NCBI RefSeq assembly: GCF_014280875.1
Contig: NZ_JACLAL010000004.1
Coordinates: 372,001 to 436,000, forward strand
Direction: 5' to 3'
DNA length: 64,000 bases
Source: Paenirhizobium daejeonense
Lineage (GTDB): Bacteria > Pseudomonadota > Alphaproteobacteria > Rhizobiales > Rhizobiaceae
Under the pieces are notes generated by a model, which did not search any database, had not been told where the DNA came from, and was given only the letters and a program-made list of their open reading frames with translations. Shown one piece after another: positions 52,387-61,103 of this stretch (positions are counted from its first letter, which is position 1; each line of letters opens with the position of its first letter). A program made the translations under genes and the position numbers.

Positions 52387-53043
52387 CTATTGGCTGGCCC
52401 AGATGATGCGGGCGATCCATTCGACGTCTGTCATGTCGAGATTGCGGTTTGGGTGCTCAGGGTTGAGCGAGACGAGTTCGATCGCTTTTGCGCTCTGGCG
52501 GGCAAGCACCTTGGCCATCACTTCGCCTTCACGTGTCTTCACCACCACCCGGTCGCCGCGGCGCACCTGAGCGCCCGGCTCGACGATCAGCACGTCGCCA
52601 TCCCGATAGAGCGGTTTCATACTATCGCCCTGTACCTCCAGCGCATAGACACCTGACTTGAGACCTGGGGCCGCCGGGAATTCTACGAGATCCCAGCCTT
52701 GGCCGGCCGGAAATCCGCCGTCATCGAAAAAGCCGCCGGCACCTGCCTGGGCAAAGCCGAGCAGCGGGATTGATCCGGTCTGCGGCGGGAACGATCCGTT
52801 TGGAACGCTGCTCTCACCCTGGATATAGCTCATGAACTGGTCGATGCTGGAACCTGTGGCATCGAGCACTTTGGAGATCGATTCCGTCGAAGGCCAGCGC
52901 ATGCGCCCGTCGGATGCAATGCGCTTGGACTTGTTAAATGACGTGGGATCCAGCCCGGCGCGACGCGCCAGTCCGGAAGGTGTCAGCTGATGGCGTTCGG
53001 CAAGCCGGTCGATCGCGGCCCAGATCTTGTCGTGCGAAAGCAT
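52387..53043 (-). CDS. S24 family self-cleaving repressor (LexA/CI-like)
   Basis: 218 aa. An N-terminal helix-turn-helix (about 20-48: LTPSGLARRAGLDPTSFNKSKR) is followed by an S24 peptidase domain. The cleavage site is likely Ala100-Gly101 (GFAQAGAGG), the nucleophile is Ser141 (QGDSMKPLYRDGD) and the general base is Lys178 (GEVMAKVL). Such repressors cleave themselves upon RecA activation or other stress. No prophage is seen nearby, so it is a chromosomal regulator. The target is unknown. Confidence 0.85.
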   Translation of the reverse strand: MLSHDKIWAAIDRLAERHQLTPSGLARRAGLDPTSFNKSKRIASDGRMRWPSTESISKVLDATGSSIDQFMSYIQGESSVPNGSFPPQTGSIPLLGFAQAGAGGFFDDGGFPAGQGWDLVEFPAAPGLKSGVYALEVQGDSMKPLYRDGDVLIVEPGAQVRRGDRVVVKTREGEVMAKVLARQSAKAIELVSLNPEHPNRNLDMTDVEWIARIIWASQ

Positions 53044-53182
53044 TGTCGCCCATGCTCCAAGCCCGGCGGTGATCCTTGAAAGATCCTTATGGCCCAGGCG
53101 CTGGCCGCGACTCTAACGGAGCTTGTTGCGGGAGTAAAGATTAAAAGAGGAATAAAATCCTCTATTGATATGCGCTGCCCGA

Positions 53183-53830
53183 TCAGGCGACCATCGCCAT
53201 GTTGATCTTGCCGAGCTGGATGACCGCCTGCGTGCGGCTGTCGACCTTGAGCTTCAGGAGGATCGCGGAAACATGGGCCTTGATGGTGGCTTCCGAAACG
53301 CCGAGTTCATAGGCTATCTGCTTGTTGAGCAGGCCCTCGCCGAGCATACCCAGAACGCGGCTCTGCTGCGGGGTCAACGTGCGCAGGCGATTGATGAGGT
53401 CTGCGACGTCTGGATCCTGCTCCTGGCCGCCTTGATAGAATTTCGGTGTCCAGATGTCGCCTTCCAGAACGGCCTGAATCGCGGCGCGGATGTCCTCGAT
53501 GCCCGAAGATTTCGAAATGAAGCCGGAAGCTCCGAGTTCCAGCGCGCGGCGGATGGTGGTCGGATCGTCGGAGGCCGATACGATGACGATCGGCAGGCTG
53601 GCGAATTCGGCGCGCAGAGCCATCAGGCCCGAGAAGCCCGATACGCCGGGCATGGCTAGATCCAGAAGCAGGAGGTCGGCTTCGGGGTGGGCGGATGCGG
53701 CCTTGCGCGCGGCTTCAAAATCACCGGCCTCGATGATGGCCTGCTCTCCGTCAAATCCGCTGGCGGCCTGCCGAAGCGCGCCGCGAAAGAGCGGATGGTC
53801 GTCTGCAATGATGAAAGTGGATGCCGTCAT
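53183..53830 (-). CDS. NarL/LuxR-type response regulator
   Basis: 215 aa. The receiver has ADD (9-11), phospho-accepting Asp57 (LLLLDLAMPGVSG) and the conserved lysine in GFISKSS. The C-terminal LuxR helix-turn-helix (about 148-205) reads LTPQQSRVLGMLGEGLLNKQIAYELGVSEATIKAHVSAIL. GGAGGGGG precedes the ATG. No kinase gene is adjacent, so the partner is unknown. Confidence 0.9.
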   Translation of the reverse strand: MTASTFIIADDHPLFRGALRQAASGFDGEQAIIEAGDFEAARKAASAHPEADLLLLDLAMPGVSGFSGLMALRAEFASLPIVIVSASDDPTTIRRALELGASGFISKSSGIEDIRAAIQAVLEGDIWTPKFYQGGQEQDPDVADLINRLRTLTPQQSRVLGMLGEGLLNKQIAYELGVSEATIKAHVSAILLKLKVDSRTQAVIQLGKINMAMVA

Positions 53831-53916
53831 GTCGAGCCCCCTCCCAAGAGCAAAGTCCTTAAACCGCGCGGGCGGATGTTTTTCTTTTAGCCGCTGCTGT
53901 GAATATATACAATGGT

Positions 53917-54348
53917 CTATGTTTTGTTTGGTGGGCTATTCTCTTCCTGTTGCTTGAATTCTTCGACCAGTCCGAAGAATGAGCGCATGAAGCGCTCCAT
54001 GATGCCGATCGAGCGTTCGACCTCTTCATCGGACGGCAGGTTTTCGCTTGATCTCGCAAGAGGTTGGCCTTCGCCCTGCTTCCTTTCAAGCGCTGCGACC
54101 CGCTTTTCCAGGCGATCCAGTTCCTCTTCGTAGGCTGCGCGTTCGTCGGCGGCCATCCGGCAGGTCAGCGTGCCGTCCTTTTCTTGACAGAGTGTAAGCG
54201 CTCCGGTCTTGCGATCGAGACGGACGAAGCCCGAATCCGTCTTTTCGAGTGAGAAACGGTTCGTATCTGCGTCCTGGGCAAGGGCCGGAAGGGCGCTGCA
54301 CGCTATCACGCTCATCAACGAGGCTGCCATCAGGCTTATCGGTTTCAT
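53917..54348 (-). CDS. Small exported protein with coiled coil, unknown function
   Basis: 143 aa from the ATG at 54348 (GGGAGAGA upstream); the frame runs upstream a further 32 codons. A signal peptide spans about 1-24 (MAASLMSVIACSALPALA-QD). The mature part has CQEKDGTLTCRM with two cysteines, then an acidic coiled coil (EELDRLEKRVAALERKQ). No known family is recognised. It is divergent from the DUF952 gene. Confidence 0.65.
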   Translation of the reverse strand: MKPISLMAASLMSVIACSALPALAQDADTNRFSLEKTDSGFVRLDRKTGALTLCQEKDGTLTCRMAADERAAYEEELDRLEKRVAALERKQGEGQPLARSSENLPSDEEVERSIGIMERFMRSFFGLVEEFKQQEENSPPNKT

Positions 54349-54465
54349 GATGTCTCTCCCGAAATGGCTCACCACCAGAGGATGACCGGCGATGGCCGTG
54401 GACAATCCTGGCACTTTCCGGCAAACCGCATGCATCGATCGCATCGGAGACGGAAGGACGCGCCC

Positions 54466-54810
54466 TTGGAACGCATCATATACAAGATCGTGCCGCAGGA
54501 ATTATGGCATGAGGCGCGGGCCGAAGGTTTATTTCGCGGAGCGTCCATAGATCTGCAGGATGGTTACATCCATTTTTCGACCGGGGCGCAGGCCGTGGAG
54601 ACGGCTCGGCGTTACTTTGCCGGCGTCTCCGGGCTGCTGCTGGTCGCGGTCGAAGCGGCTGCGCTCGGCGATGCCTTGCGTTACGAGCCATCGCGCGGCG
54701 GAGAGCTCTTCCCGCATCTCTACGCAAACCTGCCGATGGGCGCGGTACTTTGGGAAAAGCCGCTGCCGCTGAGGGCGGATGGCTCCCACGAATTTCCGGA
54801 GATGGCATGA
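54466..54810 (+). CDS. DUF952 family protein
   Basis: 114 aa from a TTG start with GGAAGGA 7 bases upstream; the longer frame from 54364 is less likely. DUF952 signature: YKIVPQELWHEARAEGLFRGASIDLQDGYIHFSTGAQ. Its stop overlaps the pyrD start by 4 bases, so the two are coupled. The function is unknown; in rhizobia it commonly precedes pyrD. Confidence 0.85.
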   Translation: MERIIYKIVPQELWHEARAEGLFRGASIDLQDGYIHFSTGAQAVETARRYFAGVSGLLLVAVEAAALGDALRYEPSRGGELFPHLYANLPMGAVLWEKPLPLRADGSHEFPEMA

Positions 54811-55898
54811 TGATCGATGCTTTCAAGACCTTTGCCCGCCGCGGCCTTTTCCTCTTCGATGCGGAAACGGCGCATGGCATGTCCATCACAGCGCTGAAAT
54901 CCGGCATTCTGCCGGCTTGCCGCCTGTCCTCCGATCGGCGTCTCGCCGTGACGGTTGCAGGCCTGCGTTTCCCAAATCCACTCGGCATGGCTGCCGGCTA
55001 TGACAAAAACGCCGAGGTGCCGGATGCGCTTCTGCGCCTCGGCTTTGGTTTCGCCGAAGTCGGTACGCTGACCCCGAAGCCCCAGTCAGGCAATCCAAAG
55101 CCGCGTATCTTCCGTCTGGAGCGGGACATGGCGGTGATCAATCGACTGGGCTTCAACAATGAGGGACATGAGGCGGCCTTCACCCGGCTGACCGCACGCC
55201 GTCCCGGCGGGCTTGTCGGCGTCAACATCGGCGCCAACAAGGACAGCGAGGATCGCATCGGCGATTATGTCCTCGGCATCAGGCGCTTCCAGTCCGCCGC
55301 GGATTATTTCACCGTCAACATCTCATCACCGAATACGCCCGGCCTGCGCGACTTGCAGGCGCGTGAAAGCCTGGCGGCCCTTCTCTCCGCCGTTCTAGCA
55401 GCCCGGGACGAGGGAGCAACGGCGACCGGCAAGAGACGTCCGGTCTTCCTCAAGATCGCGCCGGATCTGACCGAAGAGGGCATGGACGATATCGCGGCGG
55501 AAGCGTTGGCTCATGATCTCGATGGCCTGATCGTTTCCAACACCACGCTGTCCCGCGAGGGCCTCTCAGATGCCCGTCTTGCCGGCGAAGCCGGTGGCTT
55601 GTCCGGTCGACCGCTGTTCGAAAAGTCGACGGCTGTTCTGGCGCGCATGCGCAAGCGGGTCGGCGCCAGGCTTCCCATCATCGGCGTTGGCGGTGTTTCC
55701 TCCGCCGAGACGGCGCTGGAAAAGATCCGCGCGGGCGCCGATCTAGTTCAGCTCTATTCCTGCATGGTTTATGAAGGCCCGGGTCTTCCCGGCAGCATCG
55801 TCCGTGGTCTCTCGGCTCTTATGGACCGGGAGAAGGTAAACTCGATTTCGGACCTGCGGGACAGCAGGCTCGATCACTGGCTGGCGGCAAAGGTCTGA
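54807..55898 (+). CDS. pyrD: Dihydroorotate dehydrogenase, class 2 (quinone)
   Basis: 363 aa. It has the membrane-associating N-terminal helices of class 2 (FARRGLFLFDAETAHGMSI), FMN contacts in NPLGMAAGYDKNAE and the class 2 catalytic serine Ser174 in NISSPNTPGL. It oxidises dihydroorotate with quinone, step four of pyrimidine synthesis. Start ATG 54807 or 54810. Its 3' end overlaps that of the convergent MATE gene by 25 bases. Confidence 0.93.
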   Translation: MMIDAFKTFARRGLFLFDAETAHGMSITALKSGILPACRLSSDRRLAVTVAGLRFPNPLGMAAGYDKNAEVPDALLRLGFGFAEVGTLTPKPQSGNPKPRIFRLERDMAVINRLGFNNEGHEAAFTRLTARRPGGLVGVNIGANKDSEDRIGDYVLGIRRFQSAADYFTVNISSPNTPGLRDLQARESLAALLSAVLAARDEGATATGKRRPVFLKIAPDLTEEGMDDIAAEALAHDLDGLIVSNTTLSREGLSDARLAGEAGGLSGRPLFEKSTAVLARMRKRVGARLPIIGVGGVSSAETALEKIRAGADLVQLYSCMVYEGPGLPGSIVRGLSALMDREKVNSISDLRDSRLDHWLAAKV

Positions 55899-57217
55899 GC
55901 AAGCTTGCGCGGCAGGATCGCAGCAAGCGTCAGGCCGCGTAGCGCCAGAAAGATGTTGAGTGCCAGCCATAGGCCGTGATTGCCGAGCATCGAGGCAAAT
56001 AGCGCGAGCGCGGCGCAATAACCGGCAAGCGCGAGCAGCATCATGTTGCGCATCTCGCGCGACCATGTTGCCCCGATAAAGACGCCGTCCATCTGGAAAG
56101 CCAGCGCTCCGGTCAGAGCGGTCAGTGCCGCCCAAGGCAGGAAATCGCGCGCCATTGCCCGGACAGGCTCCGAAGTAGTCATGACGTCGATGAGCGTACC
56201 GCCGAGCAACAGGAAGAACAGGGCGCAGGCGGCCGCAAGTCCGAACGACCAGATGGCAGTCAGCTTGATTGCCCGTTCAAAACCGGGGCGGAAGCGGGCG
56301 CCGATCGCCCGGCCGGTGATTTGTTCGGCGGCGTTGGCCATGCCGTCGAGGAAGAAGCTCGCGATCAAGAAAAAATTCATCAGCAGTGCATTGGCCGCCA
56401 GCAGTTCCGGCCCGAAAAGCGTGCCGACCCGGGTTTGCAGCGTGAAGGCGGCCACCAGCGCCAGCGAACGGATCATGATGTCGCGGTTGATCGCAAACAG
56501 CGCCTTCAGTTTTTCTCGCGAAAGCACGGTCGCCAGTTTGGGGCGCAGGGTTCCGCGAAAGGCAAACAGCATGTAGGTGAGCCCGGCGATGAAGGCGACG
56601 GCTTCGCCCGTAAGCGTCCCCCATGCGACGCCGGCAATGCCGAAATCGAGCCACAGGCCCAGCCAGATCGACATGACGATGTTGACACCGTTCAGCAGGA
56701 TCTGCAGCGCCAGTCCGACGGAGCCGCGCCCCATGCCGAGTACCGACCCGAGCAGGGTGAAATTGCCGAGCGTCAGCGGCGCTCCAAGCACGCGGATGGC
56801 GAAATAGGTCGATGTCGCTTCGGCGACCGGTCCCGTTGCCCCCATGAGAGCGACGCCGGTTGTCAGGATCAGCGGTGACAGCGCAAGAATGACGATGCCA
56901 AGACAGAGCGACAGCAGGAAGGAACGGTAGAACACGGCCTGCTGTTCAGTCTTGTCGCCCCTGCCGAGCGCCTGTGCCGTCAGCGCCGTGGTCGAGGCGC
57001 GTACGAAGCCGAAGCCGGCATAGATCAGGTCGAAAAGCACGGCGGCGATTGCGAGCCCCGCAAGGGCTTCCGCCGAACCGGTGCGTCCTACTACCGCCGT
57101 TCCTGTGAGGCCGAGCAGTGGCGTGGTGACGAAACCGAGTGTCATGGGAACGGCGATCGACAACACCAGTCGGTGCGTCACCGCGAAGGAATTATGCTGT
57201 CTGCCGGCCTGATCCAT
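55874..57217 (-). CDS. MATE family efflux protein (DinF-like)
   Basis: 447 aa with about twelve membrane segments. N-terminal LVLSIAVPMTLGFVTTPLLGLTGTAVVGRTGS and GFGFVRASTTALTAQALGRGD are typical of the DinF-like subgroup. It exports unknown organic compounds in exchange for sodium or protons. GAGAGG precedes the ATG. The last 25 bases overlap the convergent pyrD. Confidence 0.87.
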   Translation of the reverse strand: MDQAGRQHNSFAVTHRLVLSIAVPMTLGFVTTPLLGLTGTAVVGRTGSAEALAGLAIAAVLFDLIYAGFGFVRASTTALTAQALGRGDKTEQQAVFYRSFLLSLCLGIVILALSPLILTTGVALMGATGPVAEATSTYFAIRVLGAPLTLGNFTLLGSVLGMGRGSVGLALQILLNGVNIVMSIWLGLWLDFGIAGVAWGTLTGEAVAFIAGLTYMLFAFRGTLRPKLATVLSREKLKALFAINRDIMIRSLALVAAFTLQTRVGTLFGPELLAANALLMNFFLIASFFLDGMANAAEQITGRAIGARFRPGFERAIKLTAIWSFGLAAACALFFLLLGGTLIDVMTTSEPVRAMARDFLPWAALTALTGALAFQMDGVFIGATWSREMRNMMLLALAGYCAALALFASMLGNHGLWLALNIFLALRGLTLAAILPRKLAQTFAASQ

Positions 57218-57250
57218 GCCGCCTCTCTTTTCCGGCCGGGCGGGAATCGC

Positions 57251-57760
57251 TCAGGCCGAGAGCACCATGGCCCAGAAAGGTCTGTTGGCGGAAGAGGGCG
57301 CGCGGGCCACGGCAACGCCAAGCCCGTTATATCGGCCGAGCATGTTTTCGAGATGCTTCTTCGAGTCGATCCACGCCTGGACGGCGCGCTCGACTGTGTC
57401 CTGCCCGGTCGCAATGTTTTCGGCGGCGGGCAGCGGTACCTCGCCAGCTTTCATGCGGCTGAAGAAACTGTCGTTGAAGCCGATGACATGGGACATCTTG
57501 TCGGCCCTGGCCATGCGCCGCGCCTGGAAGATCGCCGCCGTTTCCGCCGCCGGGCTCTTGGAAAGCGTGGAAAGCCCGTTCCTCGCTCGCAATGCGTTGA
57601 CGAGGGGAAGGGCGGCATCGGTCTCCGGCTGGGCCGCATCGTCCGAAACGGTCAGCACTTCCGTGCTGCGGCAGCTGGCGAGCAAAAGCGCCAGCCCGCT
57701 GCCGGCAAGGATCAGGAGGCCGCGACGCGGCAAGGGCTGGACGAACACGGAATGCGTCAT
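57251..57760 (-). CDS. CAP/SCP-domain lipoprotein
   Basis: 169 aa from the ATG at 57760; the frame extends upstream but through the next gene. Lipobox LLASC with Cys30 marks a lipoprotein. A CAP domain follows (ALRARNGLSTLSKSPAAETAAIFQARRMARADKMSHVIGF ... AAENIATG). CAP proteins are secreted proteins of diverse or unknown function. The gene lies one base after the stop of the small membrane protein gene, so they form an operon. Confidence 0.82.
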   Translation of the reverse strand: MTHSVFVQPLPRRGLLILAGSGLALLLASCRSTEVLTVSDDAAQPETDAALPLVNALRARNGLSTLSKSPAAETAAIFQARRMARADKMSHVIGFNDSFFSRMKAGEVPLPAAENIATGQDTVERAVQAWIDSKKHLENMLGRYNGLGVAVARAPSSANRPFWAMVLSA

Positions 57761-57761
57761 G

Positions 57762-58028
57762 TCAGTTGCGGCTTCCGAAGAGGCGGAGAACGATGAAGAT
57801 AGGGATGACCACCGTTGCACCGAGCAGCAGATAGTCGCCGACCCGGCCGAGTGCGGAGAAGCCCCTGTACCAGAGCTCGAGGAAGAAGTGGCGGATGCCA
57901 TCGACGATGTCGAGCGGATAGATGCCGAACACCGTCATGATGAAGCCGACGATCAGCGATACGACCAAAAGCTTGACGAGGGTCCGGCCCGGCGTATCGC
58001 CCAGAAATCTGTTCACTCGATCCGACAT
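57762..58028 (-). CDS. Small two-helix membrane protein (DUF6460-like)
   Basis: 88 aa with two membrane segments (about 19-39 and 63-84) separated by an amphipathic stretch (RHFFLELWYRGFSALGRVG). The conserved start SDRVNRFLGDTPGRTLVKLLVVSLIVG is found in many rhizobia. No function is known. Confidence 0.75.
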   Translation of the reverse strand: MSDRVNRFLGDTPGRTLVKLLVVSLIVGFIMTVFGIYPLDIVDGIRHFFLELWYRGFSALGRVGDYLLLGATVVIPIFIVLRLFGSRN

Positions 58029-58172
58029 GCAAATCTCCTGTTTCGCCTGAGATAGGACGACGCATTCCCTTGCGCAAGCAAGCCATGGTTCCCGGCGTCT
58101 TGCTATGCGCCAAATAGCTCTTGTGTTTTTCTCGCGTATCGGTCAAGACCGCGCGCCGCCAGAGGTTTCACC

Positions 58173-59117
58173 ATGCAGCTGACCCAGTTCTCGTCCGGTG
58201 ACGTCATCGCCGACCGCCGCGCCGATTATGCCCGCATGCTTGCCGAAAGTGGCGATCCTGCGGCAGCAGCCGAATTGATGGAGCAGGCGCTGGAACTCGC
58301 GCCCGCATGGGCTGCCGGCTGGCTTCGCTTTGCCGAATATCTGGAAAAGGCCGGGAATGGCGACGGTGCGATAACGGCGCTCCGCAAGGTGCAGGAACTC
58401 GATCACGAAGAGATTTTCGGCGCGCGGCTGAAACTGGCGCTGCTCGGCGCCATCGACGTCCCGGACCAGCCCCCGAGCCGTTATGTCGAGGCGCTGTTTG
58501 ACGATTATGCCGACCGTTTTGAAACGGCGCTCGTGGAGCGGCTCGACTACAGCGTGCCGGAGAAGCTCTCGGCGCTGCTGAAGCGATATCGTGGAGAGTG
58601 CGGGCCTTTCCGGCTGGCTATCGATCTTGGTTGCGGGACAGGCCTTTTCGGCGTCGAGATCCGTTCGGTCGTGGAACGCCTTGAAGGCTTCGATCTCTCG
58701 GTCAATATGCTGGCCAAGGCGGAAGAGAAGGGCGTGTATGATTTTCTCGCACGCGCGGACCTCTCGCTCGACGCTGAAGGCTCGGGACTGTTCGTTGACG
58801 GCCTCTCGCCCCATCGCGCCGACCTTCTGACGGCTGCCGACGTGCTGATGTATCTCGGCGATCTGGAAGCACCCTTTTCTCTCGTATCCAAGCTTTCCGA
58901 TCGGGGTGCGTACTTTGCATTTTCCGTCGAGGATGCGGGCTGCGATGACGGCTTCCATCTGGCGCCATCGCTTCGCTATGCCCATTCCGAGGCCCATGTC
59001 CGAAGAAGGCTTGCCGCAGCAGGCTTCGATGTGGCGGAACTGGAGCGAACCGTCATTCGCATGGATGGCGGAAAACCGGTCTCCGGCATTTTGTTTATTG
59101 CGGTGCGAAAGGGCTGA
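58173..59117 (+). CDS. SAM-dependent methyltransferase with N-terminal TPR
   Basis: 314 aa. Residues 15-90 resemble tetratricopeptide repeats (AAELMEQALELAPAWAAGWLRFAEYLEKAGNGDGAITALRKV). A class I methyltransferase domain follows with the SAM motif AIDLGCGTGLFG (149-160) and FDLSVNMLAKA. The substrate is unknown. It is divergent from the small membrane protein gene. Confidence 0.83.
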   Translation: MQLTQFSSGDVIADRRADYARMLAESGDPAAAAELMEQALELAPAWAAGWLRFAEYLEKAGNGDGAITALRKVQELDHEEIFGARLKLALLGAIDVPDQPPSRYVEALFDDYADRFETALVERLDYSVPEKLSALLKRYRGECGPFRLAIDLGCGTGLFGVEIRSVVERLEGFDLSVNMLAKAEEKGVYDFLARADLSLDAEGSGLFVDGLSPHRADLLTAADVLMYLGDLEAPFSLVSKLSDRGAYFAFSVEDAGCDDGFHLAPSLRYAHSEAHVRRRLAAAGFDVAELERTVIRMDGGKPVSGILFIAVRKG

Positions 59118-59233
59118 ACCGACTGAAAATTGCGAAGTTTGCAATGGGTCAGCATGGCTTACATATCGTGCTTGCGGACGCCCGAATCTGCGCTACCCTG
59201 TTGGCTTCTAAACTTGTTTCTGGAGATGGTGGC

Positions 59234-59872
59234 GTGGCGCAGATCAGCAGCATGTTGGGTATCTGGAACACCAATCCGTCCCGTCACACGCCCGTGGAAG
59301 ACGTACAGGGAATTCTGGCAGGTGCCATGATTTCCGCGCTTGGCCTCTATCTTCTGGCAAAGGTGGGATTGCTGACCGGCGGCATGGCCGGCCTCGCTTT
59401 TGTCCTTCACTACTGGAGCGGTGTGAGCTTCGGTCTTCTCTTCTTCCTGCTCAACCTGCCGTTCTACTGGCTTTCCCTGCGTCGCGTCGGGGTCGATTTC
59501 ACCCTGAAGACCTTCGTGGCGGTCGGCCTGACCTCCTTCCTCGTCGAAATCGAAAGCCGTTTCCTCGTCATCGAGACGGTCGCGCCCTTCTGGGCTGCAG
59601 TTCTTGGCGGCCTGCTTCTCGGCTTCGGCCTTCTGGCGCTTTATCGACACCGTGCAAGCCTTGGCGGCCTTGGCATTCTTGCGGTCTATATCCAGGATCG
59701 TTTCGGCGTCCGCGCCGGTCTCGTCCAGCTTGCCTTCGACCTCTGCATCATGGCGTTGGCCTTTGCGGTGCTTTCGCCCATGGTGGTGGTCTATTCGGTT
59801 GTCGGAGCCGTGGTGCTCAATCTCTTTCTGACGATCAACCACCGTTCGGATCGCTACATCGCTCTTCGCTGA
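59234..59872 (+). CDS. YitT family membrane protein, copy 1
   Basis: 212 aa from a GTG with GGAG 8 bases upstream (ATG 59251 is out of frame; the frame from 59144 is leader). It has about six membrane helices; family segments are VEDVQGILAGAMISALGLYLL, LTGGMAGLAFVLHY and FFLLNLPFYW. YitT proteins are membrane proteins of unknown function. It is closely similar to the next gene, so it is part of a tandem duplication. Confidence 0.82.
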   Translation: MAQISSMLGIWNTNPSRHTPVEDVQGILAGAMISALGLYLLAKVGLLTGGMAGLAFVLHYWSGVSFGLLFFLLNLPFYWLSLRRVGVDFTLKTFVAVGLTSFLVEIESRFLVIETVAPFWAAVLGGLLLGFGLLALYRHRASLGGLGILAVYIQDRFGVRAGLVQLAFDLCIMALAFAVLSPMVVVYSVVGAVVLNLFLTINHRSDRYIALR

Positions 59873-59951
59873 CCATAAGCGTCGTGCCTCTTGAGCAATC
59901 GCCTTTGGCGCGATACCGAGGTGTGAGGGCTTTCATTGGCAGGGGTAGTGA

Positions 59952-60596
59952 ATGGCGACGGGTGAAGTGAAGACGCGGTTCAAGGGTTTGCTGGCGTCTT
60001 CAGCCGAAAGGCACTCACTCGTGGACGATGTGCAGGGTGTTCTCGCCGGCAGTATGCTGGCTGCTTTTGGTGTTCTGCTGCTGTCGGGTGGAAAATTGCT
60101 CTCGGGCGGAACGGCGGGCGTCGCCTTCCTGCTGCACTACATGACGGAGATCGGCTTCGGTCCCATCTTCTTCGTCCTCAACCTGCCGTTCTATTACTTC
60201 GCCTACCGGCAGCTCGGCGCTGCCTTCACCATCAAGACCTTTTCCGCCGTCGCCCTGACGTCATTCCTGACGGCAACGCTGCCGCGCTTCATATCCTTTT
60301 CCTCGCTCGATCCCCTGATCGCCGGCGTCTTCGGCGGACTGCTGGTGGGGACAGGCATGCTGGCGCTGTTTCGCCATCGGGCGAGCCTTGGCGGGTTCGG
60401 TATCCTTGCGCTCTACCTGCAGGATCGTTTCGGCTGGCGCGCCGGATTGGTTCAGCTCGGCTTCGATGGCCTCGTGCTGGTATTTTCCTTCTTCGTCGCC
60501 ACGCCCTTCATCATCTTCTGCTCGGTCATGGGCGCTGTCGTGCTCAATCTGACGCTTGCCATCAATCATCGGAAAGACCGCTACATCGCGATGTAA
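59952..60596 (+). CDS. YitT family membrane protein, copy 2
   Basis: 214 aa, same layout as the preceding protein: DDVQGVLAGSMLAAFGVLLL, LSGGTAGVAFLLHYM, FFVLNLPFYYFAYRQLG, and ends NLTLAINHRKDRYIAM versus NLFLTINHRSDRYIALR in copy 1. The spacing of 79 bases and the same strand suggest co-transcription. The function is unknown. Confidence 0.85.
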   Translation: MATGEVKTRFKGLLASSAERHSLVDDVQGVLAGSMLAAFGVLLLSGGKLLSGGTAGVAFLLHYMTEIGFGPIFFVLNLPFYYFAYRQLGAAFTIKTFSAVALTSFLTATLPRFISFSSLDPLIAGVFGGLLVGTGMLALFRHRASLGGFGILALYLQDRFGWRAGLVQLGFDGLVLVFSFFVATPFIIFCSVMGAVVLNLTLAINHRKDRYIAM

Positions 60597-60628
60597 CGGT
60601 CTTTCGGCTGGCCTCAAGCCGGCTGATA

Positions 60629-61090
60629 TCAGGCTGCAACGGCCGGCTGGTCGAGCGGGTGCTGGGAGCGGAAGCCGACGGCGAGGCGGTTCCAGACATT
60701 GATGGTCCCGATCGCCACGGTGATGTTGGAGATTTCCGTTTCGCTGAAGTGCTCTCTCAGTGCCTGGAACTCGGCGTCCGGTGCGCCGGTGCCGGCAATA
60801 TTGGTGACGGCATCGACCCAGCCCAGCAGGGCACGTTCACGCGGTGTGTAGATGGGCGATTCCCGCCATACGCTCATCAGGTTGATCCACTGTTCCGAAA
60901 GCCCGTCATGGCGGGATTCCTTCACATGCATGTCGACGCAATAGGCGCAGCCGTTGATGATCGATGCGCGAAGCTTGATCAGGTGGATTTCGGCGCGGCT
61001 TAGGCCGCTCTTCTGCACGAAGAGTTCGAGCGCATAGACGGCCTTGAATGCGGCCGGGGATGCCTTCTGGAGATCGAGACGCGGATGCAT
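60629..61090 (-). CDS. AhpD-type alkylhydroperoxidase / carboxymuconolactone decarboxylase family protein
   Basis: 153 aa from the ATG at 61090 (AAGGAAG upstream). The redox motif GCAYCVDMH has Cys48, Cys51 and His55. Such proteins reduce peroxides or act as disulfide carriers. The gene follows the rrf2 gene by 13 bases on the same strand, so it is likely a target of this regulator. Confidence 0.87.
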   Translation of the reverse strand: MHPRLDLQKASPAAFKAVYALELFVQKSGLSRAEIHLIKLRASIINGCAYCVDMHVKESRHDGLSEQWINLMSVWRESPIYTPRERALLGWVDAVTNIAGTGAPDAEFQALREHFSETEISNITVAIGTINVWNRLAVGFRSQHPLDQPAVAA

Positions 61091-61103
61091 GGCTTTCTTC
61101 CTT

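Noticed and set aside
52387..53830. A prophage remnant suggested by the S24 repressor
   Set aside because: No integrase, structural phage genes or attachment repeats are near; the neighbours are ordinary chromosomal genes.
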